Source: Gammaproteobacteria bacterium (GTDB lineage Bacteria > Pseudomonadota > Gammaproteobacteria > Eutrophobiales > Eutrophobiaceae). Taken from it: DNA of 11,108 nt. The stretch's first letter is position 1. Each line of letters opens with the position of its first letter. The translations under genes were made by a program, and so were the position numbers. Where the stretch lies: contig JABHFC010000194.1 in NCBI GenBank assembly GCA_018676275.1, positions 1 to 11,108 on the forward strand, read 5' to 3'. The notes under the pieces are model-generated. The model ran no database searches. It saw only the letters and a list, made by a program, of their open reading frames with translations, and was not told the origin of the DNA. Below are positions 5,391 to 11,108 of the stretch, one piece after another.

Positions 5391-7746
5391 TACCGACCTG
5401 ACTGATTACATCGGTCATAGCGTACCGCGTGCCAATACGCTTGCCTTACTGAATGGACGCGGTCAATTTGTTGACGATATCAGTTTGCCGGGTATGTTAC
5501 ATGTTTGTTTCGTTCGTAGTCCTTACAGCCATGCACGGATCCTGGAAATTGATAAACAGGATGCTTTGCAATCACCCGGAGTAGTTGCTGTTGTAACAGG
5601 TAAAGAGTTACTTGCATATTGCGAACCATGGCGGGCAGAACTTACTCATTTACCACCTATGCAAACTGCATTGCAATACGCGATGCCACCGGAAAGAGTT
5701 TGTTACCAGGGAGAACCTGTTGTCGCCGTTGTGGCTGAGTCACGGGCACTGGCCGAAGATGCAGCGGAACTGGTGGAAATCGACTGGGAAGAGCTGGCCA
5801 ATGTTGCCAGTATTGAAGAGGCAATGCAGAGCGAAGGTCCAAGGGTACATCCCGAAATGGATACAAACCTTGCCTGGTCAATGGAGCTTGAACAGGGTGA
5901 ACTGGATAAGCAATTTTCTGCAGCGGATGTCATTGTTGAGCAGGAGTTTTATGTTGATCGCCAGACAGGCGTCACCCTGGAACCCCGTGGAATTATAGCG
6001 AATTATAATTCGGCAGATGGACAACTGTTACTTCATCACTCAACGCAAGTACCGCATATTCAGCGAGCCGTGTATTCGAAACAGTTGGGTATCAAGGAAA
6101 GTAAACTACGCATCATTTGTCCTGATCTTGGTGGTGGTTTCGGTTTAAAGCTACATATTTACAGCGACGAAATTTCAACGGCAGCTTTGAGCGTAATGTT
6201 GAACCGACCATTGAAATTTATCGCAGACAGACTGGAATCATTTTTATCAGATATCCATGCTCGTGGTCACATAGTTAAAGCAAAAATGGCTTTAACTGAG
6301 GCAGGTAATATCACTGCCCTACAGCTTGAAGATGTAGCAGGCGGAGGTGCTTACCTGATTCATCCCCGAACCAGTACGATTGAACCCTTACTGGTAGGTG
6401 TTTGCACACCTCTTGCCTATGACATTGAACATTACAAGGCCAATGTCTCACTTGTTTACCAAAATAAAGTACCAACAGCACAGTATCGTGGTGTAGGTAT
6501 GCCGGTTGCGAGTCTTGTCATGGAAGGCATGATGGATGCGGCCGCAAGAAAAATGCAGATAGATAAAGCGGAAATTCGTAAAGTTAATTTACGAGCTGAT
6601 GATGCTTATCCCTGCAAATCAGTTACCGGCGAAACCCTGGAAGGACTTTCTCAACACGAATCACTGGATCGTTTGTTGGAGATGTGCGCTTATCCGCAGC
6701 TTCGTGAAGAACAGCAGAAACTTCGCGAGCAGGGAATATATAGGGGTATCGGTCTGGTTACCGTTGTCGAAGGTACCTCGCCAAGTCCTGCACTGTATGC
6801 CGCCGGAGGAGCACCAATTAGTTCTCGCGATGCCTGCACCTTAAGGCTTGAATCAGATGGCAGCATCGCCTGCATCACCAGTTTGACGGAACAGGGGCAG
6901 GGTGCCTATGCGATCATCAATCAAATTGTTGCGGATACCATTGGTGTGAAAATGGACGAGGTGGATATCCTTATGGGGGATACCAAAGCCACGCCATTTG
7001 GTGGTGGAACATGGGCATCACGTGGTACTTCTATTGCGGGCGAAGCCGCTCTTTTGTCGGCAAACGCAATGAAAGAAAAAATCCTTGATGCTGTAAGTCA
7101 ATTAGCAGATGCACCAGCGGAACAACTGTATATCAAAAACGGTAAGGTTATTGAGATAGAAACCGAAAAAGTGGTTCTTACACTGGAGGAGCTAGGCCGG
7201 ATAACGCATTACAGAACAATGGAATTTCCCCAGGGTTTTGATCCGGAACTGGTGGTAACAAATCATTACAGTCAGCGTGATCATATGATGCTGTATGCAA
7301 ACTGCGCCATGTGTCTGACCCTTGATGTTGATATCAATACAGGGCAGGTAAAACTGGATCAGATCTGGGTAGTTGAAGACTGCGGTAAAGTTATAAACCC
7401 GATGTTGGTTGATGAACAAATACGAGGTGGCGTTGTCCAGGGCATTGGCTCTGCACTTTTCGAGGAATGCATTTACGACGAAGATGCCCAGCTGCGAAAC
7501 GGTACCTTAGCGGATTATCTGGTACCTATGGCTGGTGAAATGCCTGACATAAAAATCGCACATGTGGAAACACCAACACTGGTAACCGAGTTAGGTGCAA
7601 AAGGTTGCGGGGAAGCCGGGATAATAAGTATTTGTGCTGCAATTATGAATGGTATTAACGATGCGCTTGAACCACTTGGTGATGTGTCACTTACATCTCA
7701 ACCATTTACGCCTGAAAAAATTCTAAAGGCCATTGGTAAAATATAG
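5380..7746 (+). CDS. Molybdopterin-binding catalytic subunit of a xanthine dehydrogenase-family hydroxylase (not CO dehydrogenase)
   Basis: The 788-residue protein begins at ATG 5380, after a good ribosome site and with an 11-base overlap of the iron-sulfur gene. It has an a/b hammerhead domain (~20-130) and two molybdopterin-binding domains (~140-390 and ~405-705). Visible motifs are Gly-Gly-Gly-Phe-Gly-Leu-Lys (251-257), the active-site loop Tyr-Arg-Gly-Val-Gly-Met-Pro (369-375), Glu-Gln-Gly-Gln-Gly (504-508), Gly-Gly-Gly-Thr-Trp-Ala-Ser-Arg-Gly, and Gly-Cys-Gly-Glu-Ala-Gly (742-747) with the catalytic base E745. Form I CO dehydrogenase has Tyr-Arg-Cys-Ser-Phe-Arg in the loop, whose Cys binds copper; that is absent. 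The enzyme should hydroxylate a carbon next to a hetero atom or oxidise an aldehyde, using water as oxygen source. Substrate is unknown. It is the last gene of the cluster and ends inside a symmetrical hairpin. Confidence 0.95.
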   Translation: MANDTDLTDYIGHSVPRANTLALLNGRGQFVDDISLPGMLHVCFVRSPYSHARILEIDKQDALQSPGVVAVVTGKELLAYCEPWRAELTHLPPMQTALQYAMPPERVCYQGEPVVAVVAESRALAEDAAELVEIDWEELANVASIEEAMQSEGPRVHPEMDTNLAWSMELEQGELDKQFSAADVIVEQEFYVDRQTGVTLEPRGIIANYNSADGQLLLHHSTQVPHIQRAVYSKQLGIKESKLRIICPDLGGGFGLKLHIYSDEISTAALSVMLNRPLKFIADRLESFLSDIHARGHIVKAKMALTEAGNITALQLEDVAGGGAYLIHPRTSTIEPLLVGVCTPLAYDIEHYKANVSLVYQNKVPTAQYRGVGMPVASLVMEGMMDAAARKMQIDKAEIRKVNLRADDAYPCKSVTGETLEGLSQHESLDRLLEMCAYPQLREEQQKLREQGIYRGIGLVTVVEGTSPSPALYAAGGAPISSRDACTLRLESDGSIACITSLTEQGQGAYAIINQIVADTIGVKMDEVDILMGDTKATPFGGGTWASRGTSIAGEAALLSANAMKEKILDAVSQLADAPAEQLYIKNGKVIEIETEKVVLTLEELGRITHYRTMEFPQGFDPELVVTNHYSQRDHMMLYANCAMCLTLDVDINTGQVKLDQIWVVEDCGKVINPMLVDEQIRGGVVQGIGSALFEECIYDEDAQLRNGTLADYLVPMAGEMPDIKIAHVETPTLVTELGAKGCGEAGIISICAAIMNGINDALEPLGDVSLTSQPFTPEKILKAIGKI

Positions 7747-7770
7747 CGTCGGTAATAGTCGCTATATTTT
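7738..7770. terminator. Bidirectional terminator hairpin containing both convergent stop codons
   Basis: AAAATATAGCG (7738-7748) and CGCTATATTTT (7760-7770) form a perfect 11-bp stem around an 11-base loop. A run of T follows the stem on both strands, so it can terminate transcription from either side. The TAG of the molybdenum subunit (7744-7746) lies in the left arm and the TAG of tetR (7762-7764, minus strand) in the right arm. Because the arms are inverted copies, both proteins end in Lys-Ile. Confidence 0.85.
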
Positions 7771-8343
7771 GCTTTTACCCATCAGCATTTCGACAAAGTG
7801 ATCAATCAAGGCATCAATGTTGCGTTCTTCATTTTTACCCACATTCAGTGTAAAGCCATCAAAGGCCATCCAGGTCAGAAATGAGATCATGGAGTCCTGC
7901 ATTAAAAAATGCCGTTCTTCCGGTAAACAATCAAGTATGAGTTTATGCAGGAAGTCTTCGCACCATTTAAGTGAGTCATGTGGTTTTTCCAAATCAGCGG
8001 GGGCGGTAACAATTGCCTGGATCAAATTTCGAGCAAAGCCATTATCTTCATTGGGAATGTCTTGCCAAATGCACTTGAATATATATCGCAAACGTTTTTC
8101 AGGGTCATCTATGGCGTGAATATCATTAGCCAGTTTCATCATTCTTGATGTAAGCAGTGGAGTATAAATTTCATACAGAAGATGAATTTTAGATGGAAAA
8201 TATATGTAGATATTTGAAGCAGAGATACCTACTTCTTTTGCTATTTCTGACATGCTGCATTGAATATAGCCCTTGTCACGGAATAAGCGATAAGCACAAT
8301 CGAGGATTGAGTCTCTTACTTCTTTTTTCTTTGTTTGTACCAT
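7762..8343 (-). CDS. TetR/AcrR-family transcriptional regulator
   Basis: This 193-residue protein has a TetR_N DNA-binding domain at residues ~10-56. The helix-turn-helix (~30-50) reads Ser-Glu-Ile-Ala-Lys-Glu-Val-Gly-Ile-Ser, followed by the Ile-Tyr-Ile-Tyr-Phe-Pro-Ser-Lys signature. The rest (~60-193) is a helical ligand-binding and dimer domain with no recognisable ligand signature. It is convergent with the hydroxylase cluster and divergent from the DMT transporter gene. The intergenic region contains a good palindrome over the likely tetR promoter, so self-repression is expected and control of the transporter is possible. The ribosome site is weak (GG three bases before ATG 8343). Which ligand it senses cannot be told; the transporter or hydroxylase substrate is a reasonable guess. 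Confidence 0.93.
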   Translation of the reverse strand: MVQTKKKEVRDSILDCAYRLFRDKGYIQCSMSEIAKEVGISASNIYIYFPSKIHLLYEIYTPLLTSRMMKLANDIHAIDDPEKRLRYIFKCIWQDIPNEDNGFARNLIQAIVTAPADLEKPHDSLKWCEDFLHKLILDCLPEERHFLMQDSMISFLTWMAFDGFTLNVGKNEERNIDALIDHFVEMLMGKSKI

Positions 8344-8372
8344 TTTCCAGCTATTAACAATATTTAATTAAG

Positions 8373-8402
8373 AATAAATTGGCTTCGGTTAATCGAAATC
8401 AA
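8373..8402 (-). promoter_or_regulatory. Probable tetR promoter
   Basis: On the minus strand TTGATT (8397-8402) and TTTATT (8373-8378) are 18 bases apart, each matching the sigma-70 consensus at 4/6 positions. The predicted transcript would start around 8366 and leave a leader of about 20 bases before ATG 8343. The operator candidate fills the spacer. Confidence 0.45.
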
Positions 8403-8403
8403 T
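8378..8403. promoter_or_regulatory. Candidate TetR operator (26-bp imperfect palindrome)
   Basis: Ten of thirteen base pairs of this 26-bp stretch are symmetrical. It has ATTG/CAAT ends and a core TTCGGTTAATCGAA, and all three mismatched pairs are transitions. Size and symmetry fit a TetR-dimer site, and it covers the spacer and -35 of the tetR promoter. It lies upstream of the transporter -10, where it could act on that promoter too. Confidence 0.55.
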
Positions 8404-8436
8404 AAGACCATCTGAATAAGGAATAGTATACATTAT

Positions 8437-8442
8437 TATAAT
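8437..8442 (+). promoter_or_regulatory. -10 element of the DMT transporter promoter
   Basis: A perfect TATAAT stands at 8437-8442 with only a poor -35 (TGAATA, 8413-8418, 18 bases away). Transcription would begin near 8449, after a TTG at 8447. This argues against TTG 8447 as the start codon and for ATG 8486. A weak -35 would suit an activated or regulated promoter. Confidence 0.45.
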
Positions 8443-8485
8443 TCGCTTGCTTTCGTTTCTCCAGGCTACATTAAGATTTCTAAAA

Positions 8486-9448
8486 ATGACTGATAAAATA
8501 AAACCTACTTACAGTGTGCTTAATCAATTCAAGCTATCAATTTATTATCCAATATTAGTCCTTGTGATTTCGATGTTATGTATATCACTTAATCATGTGA
8601 TAGGAAGGGGAGTGCATCTTGAAGTGCCTCCGGTGGGACTGGGTTTTTGGCGGTGTTTCGTGGCCTCATTGATATTGCTACCCATTATCTGGCCGAATCG
8701 TGTTTATTTAATTTCTACAATACGAAGTCATTTCCAGATTCTCGTAGTAGTTGGAATAATATTGACTGTAAGTACCACTTCCGTTCTCATTGCTCTTCAC
8801 TTCACCACAGCTACTAACGCAGCAATGATTAATTCAACACAGCCCATAATCACGATCATTCTTGCCTGGTTATTTCTTAACGAGCAATTAGAGAGACAAC
8901 AAAAGTTTGGAGTATTACTAGGCTTTATGGGTGTTATGGTAATGATATCGAAAGGTGATTTTCATAAGCTAATTAATGTAGATTATAATATAGGCGATCT
9001 AATTTCTTTGGCAGCTATGATCGGGCTTGCCGTATACAGTATCAAGCTAAAAAGTCTGGCGGATAAATTTACCGCCGTCGAACTATTATTCTCCATTCTT
9101 ACAGTTGGAACACTGTTTCTCCTGCCTTTTTATATTATAGAAACAATTTATTATCATCCGGTTATCATCAGTCCTACGTCTTTATCTTCTATTTTTAGTA
9201 TGGCAATTTTTGTTATGGTACTGGGTATACTGGCCTGGAATATTGGAATACAGTTAGTCGGCCCTTCGATGGCATCAATTTTTCTAAACCTTATCCCTGT
9301 CTTCGGCGCCGTCCTTTCAATGATATTTTTGGGTGAACAATTTCACTTCTATCATTTTATTTGTTTTCTATTCATTTTTGCAGGGATGCTGATGGTGCTA
9401 AGACGATCATTGCAAAACCTAAAACTAGTGAACAAAATAGTGAATTAA
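8486..9448 (+). CDS. DMT-superfamily transporter with two EamA domains
   Basis: From ATG 8486 the protein is 320 residues, normal for the EamA/RhaT group of drug/metabolite transporters. A TTG at 8447 would add 13 residues but probably lies before the transcript start. About ten membrane helices form two repeats. The end of repeat 1 shows the typical Thr-Asn-Ala-Ala...Gln-Pro-Ile...Leu-Asn-Glu-Gln-Leu run, and repeat 2 shows the matching Gly-Pro-Ser-Met-Ala-Ser...Leu-Ile-Pro-Val-Phe...Leu-Gly-Glu-Gln run. Such proteins mostly export small metabolites or amino acids across the inner membrane; the substrate cannot be read from sequence. The gene is divergent from tetR and is visibly more AT-rich than its neighbours. 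The ribosome site is weak. Confidence 0.92.
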   Translation: MTDKIKPTYSVLNQFKLSIYYPILVLVISMLCISLNHVIGRGVHLEVPPVGLGFWRCFVASLILLPIIWPNRVYLISTIRSHFQILVVVGIILTVSTTSVLIALHFTTATNAAMINSTQPIITIILAWLFLNEQLERQQKFGVLLGFMGVMVMISKGDFHKLINVDYNIGDLISLAAMIGLAVYSIKLKSLADKFTAVELLFSILTVGTLFLLPFYIIETIYYHPVIISPTSLSSIFSMAIFVMVLGILAWNIGIQLVGPSMASIFLNLIPVFGAVLSMIFLGEQFHFYHFICFLFIFAGMLMVLRRSLQNLKLVNKIVN

Positions 9449-9463
9449 AGCTTCAGAGGAAAC

Positions 9464-9493
9464 TTGACTGCCGGAGAGTCTAATTAGTCTACT
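9464..9493 (+). promoter_or_regulatory. Candidate promoter of the nmrA-like gene
   Basis: TTGACT (9464-9469, 5/6) and TCTACT (9488-9493, 4/6) are 18 bases apart in the 90-base gap before ATG 9539. A CTAATTAG palindrome (9480-9487), flanked by AGAGT (9475-9479) and ACTCT (9491-9495), lies over the spacer and could be an operator. The evidence is sequence likeness only. Confidence 0.35.
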
Positions 9494-9538
9494 CTATGTT
9501 ACGATTGTTGAAACTGGTGATTTGGGTGAGGTAAGGTA

Positions 9539-10435
9539 ATGAAAGCCGCAAAAGTTTTCTTATGTGTTGGAGCCGGTGGTTCGCAAGGAAGTGCGATGGC
9601 AAGACAGCTGTTAAAAGCAGGCTATGTTGTAACGACGATCGCAAGGAGTAAAGAAAAGTGCGATCAACTTATCAAAACAGGTCTGGATGCGCGCTTGGGC
9701 GACCTGGCTGATCTCGAATCATTAACGGTAGCCATTGAAGGTGCTGAATATGTTGCATTTGTACTTCCACTAGAGAGAGACAAAGACAAGCTTGCGCTAT
9801 ATACCGAGAATGTAATCGAGGCAAGTAAATCAGCCGGTATAAAAAACCTGGTTTTCAATACGAGCTCAAGGTTTCCTCAACATGAGACAATCGTTCCCGG
9901 CTTTGGTGAAAAACGAATGGTTGATGCCTTACTCCGCGACAGCGGACTACCTTATATATGCCTGCGCCCAACTATTTACATGGAGAACCTGGCAGCACCC
10001 TGGTCTATCACTGATGTTAACGATAACTCCTGCGTGAAGTATCCAATAGCTGATGACAGGAGAGTAATCTGGAATAGTGTTGAAGACGTTGCGCGTTATG
10101 TTGTTGCGGCTCTGGAGAAAACCGAACTAGCGGGGCGTATTTTTGACATTGGCGGGCCTCAGGCTGTGACAGGAAAAGAAATTGCACAGCAGTTTTCAAG
10201 TGCCCTGGGTCGCGACGTAATTTATAAAGGAATAACACCACCGGAATTCGCAAAAGGTCTGGTTCCCTTTCTGGGCGAGACTCAGGGCATGGGTATGGTA
10301 AGTTATTATGAATACGTCAATGAGAACCCGGAAAATTGGGGCGAAGTGAGTGATGATTTAGCCTTGTTGAATTATGAGCCCAAAGATAATTTCGAAACAT
10401 GGGTCTCACGTCTTACACCAGATGTCTTTAGATAA
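9539..10435 (+). CDS. NmrA-like NAD(P)-binding protein (atypical short-chain dehydrogenase)
   Basis: The 298-residue protein opens with a beta strand and the dinucleotide-binding loop Gly-Ala-Gly-Gly-Ser-Gln-Gly (11-17). After strand 2 comes Arg36-Ser-Lys, a basic patch favouring NADP(H). Gly-Asp-Leu at 54-56 and Asn-Thr-Ser-Ser-Arg at 107-111 are typical of the NmrA/atypical SDR group, as is the Ser-Gly-Leu-Pro-Tyr...Leu-Arg-Pro run (135-144). The classical Tyr-x-x-x-Lys catalytic pair is not present: Lys125 is there, but the Tyr position is Gly121. It could be a redox sensor or a reductase, and which cannot be decided. ATG 9539 follows GAGG at 9528-9531 with seven bases between. The next gene lies 39 bases downstream and is probably in the same operon. 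Confidence 0.9.
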   Translation: MKAAKVFLCVGAGGSQGSAMARQLLKAGYVVTTIARSKEKCDQLIKTGLDARLGDLADLESLTVAIEGAEYVAFVLPLERDKDKLALYTENVIEASKSAGIKNLVFNTSSRFPQHETIVPGFGEKRMVDALLRDSGLPYICLRPTIYMENLAAPWSITDVNDNSCVKYPIADDRRVIWNSVEDVARYVVAALEKTELAGRIFDIGGPQAVTGKEIAQQFSSALGRDVIYKGITPPEFAKGLVPFLGETQGMGMVSYYEYVNENPENWGEVSDDLALLNYEPKDNFETWVSRLTPDVFR

Positions 10436-10474
10436 ACTATTTAACGATCCTAATTATCCTCGGGAGCAAGGGTG

Positions 10475-11108
10475 ATGCCGCAGACGATTTCCATCGAAGA
10501 ATTCAGCAATCTCTGTCAGCGTGTTTTTACCAGGCAGGGTTTCACTGCTGAAGAAGTTGAGGCATGTACAGATGAAGTCGTTGATACACAATGTCGGGGC
10601 ATGAATTCTCACGGGGCGGCACTTATTCCGCTGTACCTCGAATTCAAACGCGAAGGTACCGTGGGACCGATTGAACTGTTAAAAGAAACACCGCTATCGG
10701 CACACCTGGAAGGCAACAATAACGCCGGACCGATAGTCTCACGTCGCGCAATGGATATCGCCATCGAAATGGCACAGACGAATGGTATCGGTATCGTTGG
10801 CGCGAGGAACCGCTCACCATTTATTCTTGCCGGCTATTATCCGAGGAAAGCAGCAGAACAGGGCTTGATAGGGATCAACTTCGGTCCCGGCGGTTATATC
10901 GATATTCCTGCCTATGGCGGTATGGATCTTATAATGTCGACGAACCCAACAGGAGTTGCGGTGCCGAGCAAAGACGGTCCGGTTGTTCTCGACATGGCGT
11001 TTTCCAGCCTCGGAGCTGGCGGCTGGGGATCAAAGCGGAACAGACTGGAAGGGCTACCTTGGTTCAAAGACGGGATCCTTTCGAAAGAGGGTGTGCCGAC
11101 GACGGATA
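10475..11108 (+). CDS. Ldh-family (malate/L-lactate dehydrogenase-like) oxidoreductase, 3'-partial, altered active site
   Basis: The frame is open from ATG 10475 to the window end, giving 211 codons. GGGAG at 10462-10466 lies eight bases upstream; an in-frame GTG just before the ATG is less likely. The pattern fits the Ldh_2 family (malate/lactate/sulfolactate dehydrogenases and imino-acid reductases such as DpkA). It has an N-terminal helical domain, Asn-Ser-His-Gly at 44-47, Ala-Met-Asp-Ile-Ala helix, Gly-Ile-Gly-Ile-Val, Thr-Asn-Pro-Thr-Gly-Val-Ala-Val-Pro (NAD(P) loop), Leu-Asp-Met-Ala-Phe-Ser and Pro-Thr-Thr-Asp near the end. His46 is kept. However, the Arg normally four residues after it is Leu50, and the usual Ser-x-His-Phe-Gly motif reads Ser114-Pro115-Phe-Ile-Leu, without His. 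The substrate may therefore differ from hydroxy acids. GC is higher than in the rest of the window. Confidence 0.85.
   Translation, partial: MPQTISIEEFSNLCQRVFTRQGFTAEEVEACTDEVVDTQCRGMNSHGAALIPLYLEFKREGTVGPIELLKETPLSAHLEGNNNAGPIVSRRAMDIAIEMAQTNGIGIVGARNRSPFILAGYYPRKAAEQGLIGINFGPGGYIDIPAYGGMDLIMSTNPTGVAVPSKDGPVVLDMAFSSLGAGGWGSKRNRLEGLPWFKDGILSKEGVPTTD

Noticed and set aside
8447..8485. TTG 8447 as the start of the DMT transporter.
   Set aside because: It has no ribosome site and lies at or before the transcription start predicted from the TATAAT at 8437-8442. ATG 8486 gives a normal-length protein.

Overview
This 11.1 kb window is a densely coded bacterial chromosome segment with no rRNA, tRNA, CRISPR array, transposase or phage gene that I can see. 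Proteobacterial-looking Shine-Dalgarno sites, short intergenic gaps, a periplasmic class I cytochrome c, a TetR regulator and a DMT exporter suggest a Gram-negative proteobacterium, most plausibly a gammaproteobacterium of moderate-to-low GC. That placement is inference from style, not from a marker gene.

Layout. (1) Positions 1-1485: two adjacent + strand genes for polytopic membrane proteins, the first cut by the window edge. Together they hold three copies of one unit: membrane helix, outside loop, His-x-His, three helices. (2) Positions 1603-7746: a + strand cluster for a molybdenum hydroxylase of the xanthine dehydrogenase / CO dehydrogenase family. In order it encodes an exported di-heme cytochrome c, two tandem paralogous four-helix membrane proteins, a CoxG-like SRPBCC protein, then the FAD, 2x[2Fe-2S] and molybdopterin subunits in the M-S-L order of CO dehydrogenase. 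The active-site loop lacks the CO dehydrogenase cysteine, so the substrate is unknown. (3) Positions 7738-7770: a perfectly symmetrical hairpin holding the stop codons of the molybdenum subunit and of a convergent tetR gene. (4) Positions 7762-8343 (-) and 8486-9448 (+): a TetR regulator divergent from an EamA/DMT-type transporter, with a palindromic operator candidate over the probable tetR promoter. (5) Positions 9539-11108: an NmrA-like NAD(P)-binding protein and a 3'-truncated Ldh/malate-dehydrogenase-like protein, probably co-transcribed.

How the genes may work together (inference): the cytoplasmic hydroxylase oxidises an unknown substrate and passes electrons through its iron-sulfur clusters to FAD. 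The CoxG-like protein could link the enzyme to membrane quinone. The two His-containing four-helix proteins and the di-heme cytochrome c could extend the path to the periplasmic respiratory chain. TetR, the exporter, NmrA and Ldh genes may belong to the same metabolic context, but nothing in the sequence proves it. No molybdenum-cofactor insertion or maturation gene (XdhC/CoxF, CoxD, CoxE) is visible here.

No gene-free stretch exceeds 300 bases. The largest gaps are 1486-1602, 8344-8485 and 9449-9538, each with only weak or candidate regulatory signals.
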